From contig VXCM01002197.1 of assembly GCA_014773175.1 (NCBI GenBank), positions 31,726 through 95,725 on the forward strand: 64,000 bases of DNA. The letters are read 5' to 3'. The notes beneath the pieces are model-generated. The model saw only the letters and a list, made by a program, of their open reading frames with translations. It ran no database searches and was not told the origin of the DNA. Source of the stretch: Lucifuga dentata (taxonomy: Eukaryota > Chordata > Actinopteri > Ophidiiformes > Bythitidae). Numbering within the stretch: the first letter of the stretch is position 1; the number at the start of each line of letters is the position of its first letter. A program made the position numbers and the translations under genes. Positions 23,370-36,500 of this stretch are shown piece after piece.

Positions 23370-25950
23370 TATATATGTGTGTGTATACATGCATGTCATT
23401 GCCCTTCCAGAGCAACAACAACATTATGGCTTGCATGCATGAGACAGACAGAAACTGACATGCATGCACACACACGCACACACACTTCTGAATTATTACA
23501 TTCTTATTGTTACAGCTTCCCTTCTCTAAAGTTATTAATCCTCTCTATGAGGGGTTTTTTTCCTTCAAATTTCCGTCTGGGACCCAGTCTTATTAAAATA
23601 CACCCGCACACATGTGGGTACCAACCAGAAACAATCTGTGACTTAGTGCGTAGTTTAAAGCAGCAGAAAAGTTGATATGAAATGTTTAATTTTACAGCAT
23701 ATCACAGATGAGGTTTTAACCATCCGCCCATGGTTTAAATGTTTAAATAACATCATTTGCCATAGTTAAACACATTTGTTGTGGATGAGCAGCAGCTGCT
23801 CAGCTGCCTCTGAGGGTTGTGTTGGGCGGGCTCGGGTGTGATTATGTAAATCAACAGCAAATTTGCCAATACAAACCCACGTTACAGGGAAGACAGCACT
23901 CCCCAAGAGACAAAACTGAGTGAGATAGCTTTTATGATGTCCTTAACAATTCAACTTTAATTTGGTACTGCTGTACAACTCATCACGATCACCTGTTATT
24001 CAAATGAAAGCTGACATTCCCTTCCTCCATTTAAGAGCTGGGAGCTGGGAAGTTACACTAGCTTAACACTTCCATGATTAAATAATGTGTTTCCCAGCAT
24101 TCACCAGTAACAGGCACATCGCAAAGTTAAGAAAATAATCAGATGAGCTAAGATGATCTTTTCTGGTGGTGGATTGGCTTTAGGTTCCCACAAATGCTGC
24201 TACATGGTTGAAGAATCTATGAAGGCCGGTATTTACAAAGCACGGCCAAACTGATTAGAGTTGACTTTAACGGAAGAATGGCTGTGATTTTATAAGCTGC
24301 TGAAAAAGCTGTATCAGCCTATTGTGGCCATATGGTTTGGTTTATAAAGACAGAACTGGCAGTCATCATGCTTTTAGTCATGATGCTCTGAATGATTTAG
24401 CTTTACAAAAGGCATATTTTTATACATCATGTATATGAGCAGTTTGGGACTGTAATGAATGGTAAAACAATATAAAGTGGAGTTTTTTTTTTTCTCTTTC
24501 AGGAGGGCTTTGGTGAATTGTTACCTTACTAAATGGAAGAAATCGAAACTGAAAATTATCCAGTGCATTTGGATGAAGGTCTTAGTGAATTTGGACAAAG
24601 AATCTCTCATAAATGTGCACAATAGTGTAAAAAAAACCGCCTGGGTCACACTCAAAGCTCCTTATCTGACCATATATTATGTTCCAGCATATAGATCCAA
24701 TATGGTGGCTGTCAGATTCAACAAGGTTGGCTGATTTTCCTGCGAATTATTCTCAATGATTAATGGTCTTACTACAGGAGTCACCCCACCCTCAGCCTCA
24801 AACACACAAGAGAGATACAAGTATGTGATTAGAGGGGAGGAAATGAGAGGAAAGAGCACAAGTCAAGAAAAAAGACAGAAGACGACAAAGTAGAAAGAAG
24901 AGGTGGAGGCTGGCTGACAAAACTGACAGCACAAAAACATTCATACAGTGGATGTAACAATCTGTGCATAGTTAGACTGATATTATTGATGTCTTTGGCT
25001 GATTAGCTTCTTTCTCATTTTTACACCAATTAAACAAGGAAAAGACTTTTCACCCCAAACGCCTCTCATTCTGATATGAAGAAGAATGAACTGCTGTAGA
25101 CTTATTACTGTAAAGAAAAAGTACATGGATAAAGTTTTTAAAAACAGAAAAACAAATAAAGACAAAGCAATGCAACTCACTGTACATTATTGTCAAATTA
25201 GCTGTGTTAACAACCGCTGTGCATATGCTGTTCTAGTCCTTGTAGTTTCCTTTAGGCAGCTGGGGGTAAATAAAATCACACAACGACAACAAAAGAACAG
25301 ACAATAAGGAACTAGGTACTGCAAGCAGAGCCTGGCATTTGGCTGCTCTACATCCTACAGCATTCAACTGGAAACAGCAATCAGTGAAAAATTAGCTGCA
25401 GCGCAGTGTGAGTCCATTTGTGGGTATATGGTGTGTGTATGTGTGTGTTTGTGTGCAGAAAGGGTAAATGTGTTTTGTTAGCAGACCGATGCCGGCCTGG
25501 TATATGATTTGACCTCCTACAGACAATCAAAGCCATTGTTTGTTTTTTATTTTAACTCTGTTTTACAACGTTTTACATCCTGAAAGTTCTCTTAGATGTC
25601 ACAAAATGTCACACGTGAATTCATGCTTGTAAGAGAAGTTGTTTATTTGGAATAAAATAGCATCTGTTTCTTCTGTTTGCGTGATGTGATTTGCCATTTA
25701 CATGCTTTGTTGAGCACAAATTTGCTTGTAATTGCATTGCCTTCCTCCTATCAAATGCAGTGGCCACTGCTGTTGGTTATTGCTTACTAAATGTGTGAAG
25801 AGATACGATTTGTAGTTTGATCTGTATTTGTTCTACCAACCAGAATATTAATGTATGTGTTCATATTTGATTAATGGCCTGTTGGAAGTTTAGACTCAAC
25901 ACTTGGAATGCCTCCTTCCATTCTTCATGAGTCAATATTGCACACGCATA
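23370..25950. other. Single-copy DNA, no gene seen
   Basis: About 2.6 kb with only small imperfect CA runs at the start (23466-23486). The open frames at 24459-24734 and 25086-25307 have no recognisable features. Confidence 0.5.
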
Positions 25951-26045
25951 CACACATACACACACACACACACACACATCCATTCTTCACATATGCTTGT
26001 ACACAGATTTATGCATGTGCACACACAATATGTGTATGTGTATAT

Positions 26046-26100
<55 letters not shown>

Positions 26101-26116
26101 CATAGATAGATAGATA
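25951..26116. repeat. (CA)n followed by (GATA)n
   Basis: CA at about 25951-25976; a shared flank at 25977-26026 (duplicate of 22596-22645); then TATA and about 17 GATA units (26047-26116, one CATA variant). Confidence 0.93.
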
Positions 26117-26248
26117 TAAAATTATGAACTCAGCATTGTTCACTTTACTTTATATTTTTCTTTGTTGGGTAATAAACTAATGAAGTGACAAATAAGAAAA
26201 AAGTTAATCTACAGTTACACGAGAGGAAATGGGGTTTATCTTGCTAAT

Positions 26249-26322
26249 CCTAATATTATTCCGCTACTTGATCCTCCTGAAATTTCCTAATATTATTCAG
26301 CTACTTGATCTTCCTGAAATTT
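26249..26322 (+). repeat. Tandem pair of a 37-bp unit
   Basis: 26249-26285 and 26286-26322 are two adjacent copies of a 37-bp unit (cctaatattattcc/ag...gaaattt) with two mismatches. No N lies between them, so unlike the single-N duplications this looks like a genuine local duplication. Confidence 0.85.
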
Positions 26323-26329
26323 CTCAGAT

Positions 26330-27255
26330 TTTGTGAAAACAAGAAGTGTGAAGTGATGGGGGGGACACAGCATTGCTGTGGCAATGAACAGATGCTCACT
26401 GGGATTCTTAATCCTCCCAGTCAGAATCTATCACTGGAGCTGAGAAACAAACCAACTGGTACAACAAAAACTGGCCTCAGTAATGCTAGATTAGAAGTCT
26501 AAATAATTAGACGAGCAAAAACAGTGCATGAACAAGCAACTCCTTTTTCTCTGTATTGCCACAACAGCATATTGACAGGGAAACAAAAACAAACTCTTTC
26601 TACTTATCTTATGAGTTTAATTAGAAAAGCCAATTAAGTTTCAGTGAAGCTTTTCCCCCATATTATAGACAAACCTTTAAAACATCTTAATTATAGAAAA
26701 AGGGGTTTTAATCTTAATATTATCTAACAAGCTGATCAGCAAAAATTGCTATTACAGTATGACTCTCGTCTGAGACTCTCCCAATGTAAAATCAGAAGAG
26801 TGTCATGTTACATGAAAATCTCACAATATGATATAATTCAGCATCTTCATTATACCCCAACACCTGAATGCAATGTGAGAAAGCACGATTTGAGAAAAAA
26901 TCTCTCCTCTCTCTTTCTCTCTCTCTCTCTCTCTCTTCCTATGTGACTATTTCAAAATTTTAGAGGTAAAAATATATTGCATTGAAAAGAAAGAAAACAT
27001 AAGAGGAAGATGACATGAGGCATGTGAGACATGGAGAGAGAAGGGAAAAAAAGAGAACAGACAAGGGGAGTGGGGTGAGGTTTGAGACAGAGGGATGCAG
27101 AGAGGAAGGATCTGGTGTGAATGGAGAGGTGTGATGCAAGGAGCAGGATAAGTCTAATTATTTTTTTCACCTCAAACTTCAATCTCTCTCTGTGACCTTA
27201 ATAAACAGATGATATACATATACACACATGTGCAAATTCATGAGTGCATGCGTGC
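26330..27255. other. Single-copy DNA with a short CT run
   Basis: A short (CT)n at about 26912-26935 and a purine-rich stretch at 27000-27130. No gene is seen. Confidence 0.5.
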
Positions 27256-27274
27256 GCACACACACAACACACAC

Positions 27275-27316
<42 letters not shown>
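27256..27316. repeat. (CA)n microsatellite
   Basis: About 60 bp of CA with two CAACA interruptions near the left end. Confidence 0.95.
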
Positions 27317-27318
<2 letters not shown>

Positions 27319-27644
27319 GATGAAAGTATTACCTCAGCATTTTCCAGCTAAATGTACTCATTAGCCTAGTTGCACATGGCTGCCTGGGAAAACAACAAAG
27401 TCAGCTCCAGAAAGCAGAGAGCATTCATCTAAAAGGCTGTCAGAGAGAGGGAGACAGAGAGCAGAGGTCTCAGCACTACTGGAAACTCACGGCTGCATTA
27501 TTTTCTCCAAGAGTGGCTGGAATTAGATGCCATTACATACATTTTCACCATGTTTATATGAGCAATTTTCAGCTTTTTCCTTCACACAGCCAAAAATAAT
27601 GCTGCTGTTTGTCATAATGAATGCACTGCATCAGTGTCAATTAA

Positions 27645-27745
27645 AGGATCATACCGGTGATCGTGCATGTTTGAGCCCAATATATAATCTGTATACATGT
27701 TACATTATTGACAACCGTTTCCCAAAATATACTACTGGAGTGGTA
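27645..27745 (+). mobile_element. TTAA-flanked MITE, copy c (left end only)
   Basis: It begins aggatcataccgg directly after ttaa (27641-27644). The family terminus gcatgtttgagcccaatata and the next block caaccgtttcccaaaatatactactgg follow, and homology then stops near 27745. No right end is found nearby, so this is a truncated copy. Confidence 0.75.
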
Positions 27746-28150
27746 TTATGGCATACTGCTTCTATGACCCTATGACCCTCCTCACACTCATGTGAGTGTT
27801 GGGGTCCTGAAGCTCGGCTGTGTCCAGAAGTCCATCCAACTGGCTGCCAGCTGGCTCCCCTCCTATAGTGCAGCATTTGCTTTGTATAGTTCAGAGTGCC
27901 ATTATGACCCAGTTTTTTAAGATTGGTTCCAGTACTATGCACAGTACTGTGGAATTAAGTACAAGCCAAATTGAAGTTATTAAAAAAAAAAAAAAAACTA
28001 ATTTGCTTGAGGGACTTCAAAGTTTCATTTGCGTTTGTTTATACGAATTTGTGAATGTTTTCCTTATTGTGCAATGATTAAATTGACTTGTTCCTGATCC
28101 TTCTCACTCGTCACATTTACTGCAAATATCAGAACCATTTTCTAATATGA

Positions 28151-28339
28151 CTTAATAAGGACATGTCTTTCCTGGCACAGAGCTTGTGGATACATGACAT
28201 CCTGAGTGGGAGAGAGCAACTAGGAGCATTTAAAAATCTCACCCAGGATCTACAGTTTGATAACATCGTATTCCAAAACCATAAGCACCATCCTCTAAAC
28301 ACGGACATCTACATTGCTGTGGGTTCCCAGTGCAGTTGA
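28151..28339 (+). pseudogene. LINE-like open patch (uncertain)
   Basis: A stop-bounded frame of 62 codons whose composition looks protein-like (contains LWIHDILSGREQLGAFKNL and DLQFDNIVFQ). The pattern of a short 'D-L-x-G-x-x-x-x-F' helix followed by 'L...f.i....F' loosely recalls the region just after the reverse-transcriptase domain in L1/Tx1-type LINEs. There is no neighbouring RT sequence, start codon context or splice context to confirm it. It may be a chance open frame. Confidence 0.25.
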
Positions 28340-28589
28340 AGTTTTTGTTATTCATGAATGTATTCAATTATACTTTTGACTTATCAGATCCACTACTAGC
28401 TTTTGTGGCTCCAGTACTCCTTATCACTGAGGGGAATTAAAGTTTTGGGAGAATGCTTCCCTTTTCACAGGTTTTTACCACTTAACCTGTAGGTGTATCT
28501 ATGGTATGGTACTGGGCTATCAGTATTTATTTACTTATTCAGAGTTACTATGAGTTGATTTGGATTTGCTATATCTTGTGGATGGTGGA

Positions 28590-28637
28590 TATATACTGTA
28601 TATACATATATATATATGTATGTATATACAGTATATA
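28590..28637. repeat. AT-rich inverted repeat
   Basis: 17-bp arms (28590-28606 and 28621-28637) are exact reverse complements around a 14-bp TA-rich spacer. Such TATACTGTATA palindromes are common in expanded TA microsatellites. Confidence 0.85.
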
Positions 28638-28639
28638 CA

Positions 28640-31500
28640 CAGAAGACAGTGGATTTCAAAAGCTCCCAACCACATTCATTAGACTTAATTTGAAAAATTG
28701 CACATTTGACTGCACACAAAACTGTCTGCTCCAGCCTGGAAAGCATTTTCAGCCTGTGTAATAATTAACAAGCAACTGGCTCTTAGATAGTGGTGCAATT
28801 CCCAGGTGTGAAGGACTAATTGAATTGAGAGGTTACTGTCATTATTTACATTCACTACCATTATGATTCCATGGGTGTATTTACATATATTAAAACTTAG
28901 GGGTTTAACGATTTACACTACAGAACTATAAGCTGTATGTTTAATACTCATTATGGTCCTCATTAAACTTTGCTTTAACTTGTGTCTGTGTAAACAAGAT
29001 TTTTAATGTAGATAAATGTTATTTGTATGAAACACTAAGACCCATACTATGATAGATTTAAGTTAAAAGATGATGTATAAGTTTTTAGTATCATTTACTA
29101 GTTTATGCACTTATGTAGTTGGACCTTACTGAACTAATGAATGGTGGCTGCACTTGATCAATTTTCATTCCGCTTCAGTGTGACGCAATTTAAAGGTGTA
29201 TGTTTTTAGGTTATAACCGAGAAGTATAATTATTAAGATGATGATTGAGAGGAATTTTTATTGAGACCCAGTGGCGGCATGATGATGAGGAGTTCAGTTT
29301 ATTCATATTCATTACTCCATAATGTGCTGTATATATAATGTGTGAGAGCAGAGCCTGAAATGCAAACAAGCTTCCAGTGAATGTTTTAATTGGTCTGTTC
29401 TATTTCCATTTCAATAAGATGTCCCCTCCTCTCCTCTTCTCTTCTCCTCCCCTCCTCCCTCTCCTCTTTTTCCCTGTCCACTTTTCTCTTGGTGTCCTGT
29501 CTGATATTTGACATGTCGGCTCTCACTCCTCTTCCTGTTAATAGATCACTTAACTCCAGAGAGAAACAGAAAAGCGAGAAAAGCAGTGTGAGTTTCTGTG
29601 CGACTGAATGCAGCAGGACAGAAGTAACACAGGAAATTCGGATGAAAACTGGGAGAAGAGATGAAAGGAAGGACGGATGAAAGGAGATATCATGAAGAGC
29701 AAAAAGTTGAGGGGATTTCATGAACACTGGAAGTGGATCTCTGGCAGCTGAGATAAAATCTACTTCTGATCAGAAGCCATCACTGACTGTCACAGCCAAA
29801 TCTGCAATCCTAAAATTTTCAGAATACGACTAATTTTATTACCACTAGAATTATTGTTAAAAGTCATCCAAATGTAAATCTGTCAGATGCTAAATTGTGA
29901 TGCCAAAACTGAAAGTCAAATTCAGAAACATTCAGAAGTAGCACAAAACAGATCAAACCTTATTACTGTGTAATAAAAAATGTTTGTGCAGTTAGGTAAT
30001 ACTACATTAAGTTAATGTTAGACATGTATAATGTTCATACTGCCACATGCAGGGCTGCAGGTAGTGAATTTAATTATTCAGTTAATCATTTGGTGTCTTT
30101 TTCTTTTCTTAAATAATGAAAAACGTGTTTCATAAGTTCTCAGACTCCAGACTGATGCTACAACCTGCTTATTCATTCTGACCAACAGTCCAAAAACAGA
30201 AAATCTTCACATTTCAGAAGTTCTTTGGCATTTTTACCGAATAAATGAAGAAATATCTGCTGTGTAATTATAATTACATTACTGAGTTTCATAGGGAACT
30301 GGTTGTTCCCAAAACTAATATAAAAATTCATAAAAATTAATCAAGTTTTCATTTGGAAGAAAAATGATTATGATTATGAATGAGGTAGGTAAACTATCAA
30401 GACATCACAAATACGCATAAAGAAATCATAAACGAAAGTAAAAATTAAACAAAGACGTAGAAATGGGGCAGAGAATGAGTTTCTATCATTGCTGCACTCC
30501 AAACTTGTGAATCCAGTACTGATTTCACTTCACCCTCCATTCAGTCAACTCAGGAAGATCATTTTCCTCAGCAATCAACTACTGAAAAACCTTTGGCCAG
30601 AACTGAAATGATCCCAGTTTGCTCACTGATATTTAGATGCAGATGAAGAGGAGTGAGCGAGTGGGTAGAGGGGATGAGGATGTGGAAAAGGAAAGAGAGA
30701 TAAAAAGAAAGTAAAATTCAGTGGGAGGGACATCCCAACATCCTCTCTTTTCTCCCTCATTCTCTCTCCTGTGTTCCCCATACTTCTCTCCATCTCATGC
30801 CCTCTTGCTCTCCCTCGTCATTTCTCCTTCGTTCTTTCTCTCATCTTTCACTCTTCATTTCTTGTCTTTTTCTTTCTCTTTCCACTCACCTCTCTCTCTC
30901 CTTCCTGTCTCACCCTACACCCCACTCAGTGTTCATCTTTGTGTGCCCTGCCATTCTCCGTTCTGCCCCAGGCTCAGACATATGGCTCTCTTCTCTCTGC
31001 TATTGTCATCCATTAACACAGTTGTCAGTGGGAATTACAGACACACAGCGCAACATGTAAGGCTACGCACTGGCTTCTGATGTCAGAGACAGAACAAGAC
31101 AGGGAATGATGTGTGGTGTCTTTAAAAAGGGGAAAAAAAGAAATCAAAAATATTGTCACCTCAGACAAGAAGCGTCATGCAAATTTATGGGTAAAATAAA
31201 CAAATATGGAGCTTTTGTTGTGTAAGTAATACCCCTTTTGTTACTTACGTTAAACAAAAGATGACATTTTTTTGTTAGCTTAATTATGCAAGGGAAAGGC
31301 CTGTTTTTTTGTTCAAGGTATTTTCACTCTGAAAAAACTTAACTCAGTATACAATGTCTGCTTGATGCTGTTCTATTTGCACGCATGAGTGATTTGGTCA
31401 TTGAAAACTTTGTCAGATCCATAGCACTGGTTCCATGGCTTTATGCTGACCACCCCAAAGAGCGGCTGGATTTAATGAAAAAATAAATCATTTGATTCAT
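28640..31500. other. AT-rich single-copy DNA with pyrimidine and purine patches
   Basis: Pyrimidine-rich at 29420-29490 and 30730-30920, purine-rich at 30640-30720. The open frames over these patches are compositional. No gene is recognised in these 2.9 kb. Confidence 0.5.
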
Positions 31501-31507
31501 TTAGTGG

Positions 31508-32885
31508 CTTAGGATATTTTCAGACCGGTAGTTTGTTCTGAATCAGGGAATAGACGTGACATTGTTGCATTTATTCCTTGGTACAGTTTGGTTTCACGCA
31601 GAAAAAATTCCAGGCACACCTAAACATATAAACAAAACCCATGTAAGAATGTTTGCTTTGTTCATTCGTCAGAAATATCATACAGGTGCAAGAAAAAATC
31701 AAAACAGGAATAAGCATACTCTAGAATTGGTATATGCCCCCAAGTCTTAGTCATCATCTAGGCCACATACCAAGTAAAACTGTGCCAGCTCAATGCTGAA
31801 TTGAATGTGCTTCAAGTCACAAAAACCACATATTGCTCCACTTTACGCAAAAAAAAAAAAAAAAAAAAAAAAAGACATGAAGGCTTCAGTCTCAACATGT
31901 TAAACGTGTTAGATTGATACCTTTTTTACACTGTCTACACTGTCTGTTTTACTTGGTCTGACTAATCAAAAATGTAGTTTACTTAACATTAACCATGCGT
32001 GCCTAACTTGTCTGAAACTTGTTCGCACCACAAACAAACCACACCAGTGTTCTACTCCTCCTCAGATGGTGTCAGGGCATTTTCACACATAATTCATGAT
32101 GAGTGTTTGTTTTGGACCCTGGAGTGTTTCCCCTGTATTTGGTTTGGTTTAGGCACATGTGAACATGGCAATTGAACTTGGCTCTGCACCAAAACAATCG
32201 GATCAAGACCACCTAGAGAAAGTGGTCAATCTATAGATCTATAGATTGACCTAGAACTAGAGAGGGGTCGTGTGTGGTTAATAATTAACTGTGTTAAAGT
32301 TTAACGTTAGACGCTTGTCAGATATCCCGACTTAAACCATTAACCACATCGAACGTAAAATAACCTTTACATCAGTCAAACTACACCTTTAATTAGACAT
32401 AACAACTGAAAGAAAAGCTAAAGGGTGGTAACATCGATCTTACCCAACACATCTTCAGATGAGCATGTTGAAGGTTATCAAGTGGTTGTGTGTGCTCAGT
32501 ATGAGCACCATTCTCCTGTTCAGCTGTCTGAAGTTGTTTTCTTTATAATGGGAAACAACATATGGTTTTCCACCTTGTCTTGAAGTCAAAATTTTTCTGG
32601 GTAGTTTGTTTGGTATATGGACCAAATGATGACCTTGACTAGGAAAGTATCCCAATTCCATCTTGGTTCCAAAGTTATCCTGGGAAACTAAACTTCTTCC
32701 TGTTTTGATTTTCTTGTGGCACCCTAAGAGTGTTCTCACCTGACTTTTGCTCATACATTTTGGTTCAAATGGATTTTTTTTTACTGTCTGAATCTGAACC
32801 AAACCAACCAGTAAATGCAACGTTGTTACAATTTAATCCCTGATTCAGACCAACAAACAAACTGCAGGTCTGAAAACGCTCTCAG
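31508..32885. mobile_element. DNA-transposon-like element with decayed long TIRs
   Basis: The left end (cttaggatattttcagaccggtagtttgtt, then ctgaatcagggaat, then gttgcattta) matches in inverted orientation the right end at about 32790-32885 (reverse complement ctgagagcgttttcagacctgcagtttgtt, ctgaatcagggatt, gttgcattta). The TIRs extend at least ~75 bp with scattered mismatches. Inside are a poly(A) run (31849-31874), a 28-bp perfect palindrome (32224-32251) and an inner segment at about 32075-32215 that resembles a related terminus. The 121-aa minus-strand frame at 32455-32820 has no transposase motif. No clean target-site duplication was seen. The class is unresolved. Confidence 0.55.
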
Positions 32886-32889
32886 TGCA

Positions 32890-33342
32890 GTTGTTTTTGT
32901 CTGCACTGGAGTGTGTTTGCTGTGTTCAAACCTGCCAAAACCAAATGTACCAAGGGGGAAACACACACCCTAGACCTCAACCTTCCAAATTCATCCTTTA
33001 ATAATGAAGGATCCATCCTAACTGTGTTTGATCTAATACAACCTGGACTGGAGCTTCTTTGAAAAGCTGCAGTGCTACACATGGCTTCTGAGAGAAAGTC
33101 ATTCTGATTAGATGCTACTGTCAGATGCCCGTGTGAAAGTGAAGTTTGCATCTCTTCCGTCAGCACTGGACTTGATTACTGCAAGAGTTTGATTAGATTG
33201 GATGGAAAATCACAGCATGAATGCACACACAAACGAAACAGACACACACACCAATTCTCCTAAGTTCTAATTAAAGTGATTGTGATGACAGAGCTTGGAG
33301 TGTGATGTACTGTATTACACAGCAGTCAGTATCACATTCACA

Positions 33343-33346
<4 letters not shown>
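32890..33346. other. Unannotated spacer
   Basis: No gene or repeat is recognised; the minus-strand frame at 32882-33166 has no features. Confidence 0.5.
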
Positions 33347-33385
<39 letters not shown>

Positions 33386-33512
33386 AACTCTATAATAATC
33401 AGTCCATAGGGAATGGAAGCGCAGAGAGCTGTGACAGCTTGTCTGTCAGTTACACACACACGCACACACACGCACACACGCACACGCACAAGCACAAGCA
33501 CAAGCACAAGCA
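33347..33512. repeat. (GA)n and mixed CA/CG/CAAG repeats
   Basis: A pure GA run at about 33347-33383; CA/CGCA repeats at about 33451-33490; then four copies of the hexamer cacaag at about 33485-33512. Confidence 0.92.
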
Positions 33513-33519
33513 TCTTATA

Positions 33520-36500
33520 GTGCGTATGTTTGATCACGTACAATAAAAACTGAAATCATGGTATTGGTTTGGTAATACAGTGTTACTGTAAAATAATGTG
33601 ACAGCTGATCTGTAGTTACATCATCACAAGACTTTGCTGCAGTTTCTGCAGTACCAGTGATGCATCATCGATGTATGATGGGCTGATTTTACAAAACCAC
33701 TTTATCATATCACTTTCTAAAACAGGTAGAATGTAGACTGAAAGGTAAGTAGATTGACAGACTGACAGTCAGGTAAGTATGGAGACAGTCAGACAGGCAG
33801 GCAGGGAGGCAGGAAAAAAGAGCCTGAGGTGGTGTGTTTGCATCTTTCCTTCATCGTCTGCAGGTTTTTGATTTTGTTTGAAGTTTTCCTTTTCTGCGAT
33901 GGCTTTTGTTAAATCTTGTCAGATGCTTCTCTCTCACTTTCTTGTCAGTTGTCAGGACAAAAAGTCTTTAATCTTTCTTATCCACCATATAATTTTTTTC
34001 CTTATAATAAGGTGAAAACCACTAGCTGTGTCCCAATTCCAGTAACTTAGGCTTACTTTGATATTATAGTTGGTAGAGCAGACGTTTGAGAATTGGCGTT
34101 TCAGATCTTTAATTGTGTGAGCAGACCAGAGCTATGTGGATAAGCGGATCCAATAATTAAAACTTTGTCTTTGCACTGTGCAGAAAACCTCACCTTCTCT
34201 TAGAACCAAAGTTGCAAGTGCATACTCAATTTCAGGAAACTTTTTTCAAAAGATGGCTGCATTGCAGATTGGAACATGGAACCAACATTTAAATCAAAAT
34301 GGACAGTTACAGTGTTTATTGTGAAAGAATCCATTAAGTGACATATAACTTTCTGTTTATAAAGAATTTACAGAGAATTAAATAGAACAAAACAAACACA
34401 CACACAGACACAGACACACACAAAAACAGCATATGACTGAACAGAACAGAGAGCAGAGAAGATCATCACTGAATGGTCTAATCTTCAGTGACTATGATGG
34501 AAAAATCTGGAATCATTGACTGTTACAATTAAACTCATTAGAATGTGGCTCTATTTTCTAGCACAGTTTGGTGACAGAGGGATAATGCTACAGAAATATA
34601 AAGCAAATTACCTGTGACTCCAATGCATACACATGTACAAATAATGCAACAAGAGCACAGTCCACCCATTTATCACAGCCAGAAATAGATTGCTATAGTA
34701 TGATCAGATGTACAAAATGTTAGAATCTTAGAGGACATGCTGATACACAAATGCACAGATAGACACACACAAGTGTCAATATGAATGGATTAGAGTTAGT
34801 CTTCCTCTTAGTCACCAAGTAAAAAAAAAAAAAACTGTTAAATGATAACGCTAAAATATACCAGATTTCTCCACAATTACAGATGATAACTTTTCAGAAA
34901 ATAAACAGAACACACAGTATACATTATTTCTGTCTGAGGAATTGGTTCGGATTATTTCACACATATCTTCATAACTTCATTATACTTGTCCATGAGAACT
35001 CCAATCAATCCTCTTCGTTTTAGCAGCTCTCATACTTGGGTGCACAATAAACTAAACGCAGCACCAGGTTTTTGTCTTGTCAAGGCATTGCTTGAACAAA
35101 ATTTGTGCCCTGATGAAGCATCGGAGTGACACACAAACACACACACACACACCCACACACGGACCACTGCAAAAGATACTGGAGTGTAGACAGAGAGAAG
35201 CTGGAAGATAAAGAGAAAATGCAGGGAAAGCATGATGCTCTAAAAATCACTTACAATTTGGAGAGCCACTTAGTCAAGGTCATTATTGTACTGAGCCTGT
35301 GCAAGTGTGTATTCCTGTGCACATGCATGCGTCTGTGTCTATCTCTAGTGAACACCATGATGCAGGCATTTCCAGCTATACCAGAGTGCAGTACAACCAT
35401 TAAGCATCTGACAGAAGTGCTGACTGTATATTACAGTGACTCTAAATTGGAGCCAGCCTTTATGAAGCCACTGTGCTACATAAAATCTGTGTCATTTTTA
35501 AAAGCCGTGAATGTAACATCACAAACACAACAAGAAGTGTTACTTATGTAACTTAATGTTACATGCTAAAACACGTTACTGTGCTGATAACATGTACAAT
35601 TTTAGCACATGTTGCTGGTTCAAATATGGAGGTAATCTGAAAGTGGAAGGTCTGCAACAGCCTTCAGTGTGTGTCCATCTTTGCTCAAATCAAAATCTAA
35701 TATATGTACATATATGGTCATACCATACATGTCATATGATGGAATGACATATATGTTTTATTCAAAACTGGAGCATTTCATAGGGTATATGGACATACTG
35801 TATACAGATTAAACTTATCTACAAAATATATAGCTCAAAATATATAGATCATTACATGGCATACATCACATATGCAATATATAAGTATACTGCAGGTACT
35901 TTCATCAGTTGCAACTATATCTGAAATAGATGTATCTGAAACATAAATGGGGTCCACCTCGATAACATTTTTTTTTTCATATGAGCAATGCATATGCTTA
36001 CTTTATACATGTATAGCCTAAGCATATATAAACATATCCAGCTTTTAATATGGCCACACTCTGTATGTACACTCTCTTTGGTATAAGACCTTTTACTGTG
36101 TGTTTTTACATGTCCTTGGGCTGACTTCTGGCAAAATGAGCATATTGTTGGTTTCAGGATGAGTAATTTCTCTATATGTTACTTAGATGTGACATTGCAC
36201 TGAAAAAAAGGACGATGCGCTGTTCACAAAATTCACATTTCCTAAAGTTGATTAATCATCTCTAAATTATAGAAGACTCGTACTGCAAAAATATATGTTT
36301 TTATCAAATGAATAAGAGTTATATGTCATTTAAAGTTGCCATAAGTTGTTTCAGTTTTCTTATCAGGCATTTTAGAGCAGTCATGTTTTGCTTTTTTTAA
36401 CAGCCAATGTCATCTTGGAGCATAACGTCCATGTTGTCCCAGGCTTCACTGGCATTGCAAATGTGTTGAATATGTAATACAATATCATAAAGTGCGACTA

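Noticed and set aside
32455..32820. 121-codon minus-strand frame
   Set aside because: Lies within a non-autonomous TIR element and shows no transposase signature.
34061..34130. tRNA-derived SINE head (gttggtagagcagacg)
   Set aside because: The A-box-like string is not followed by a credible B box or repeat body.
35126..35551. 141-codon plus-strand frame
   Set aside because: Begins inside a CA repeat and has no recognisable motif or exon borders.
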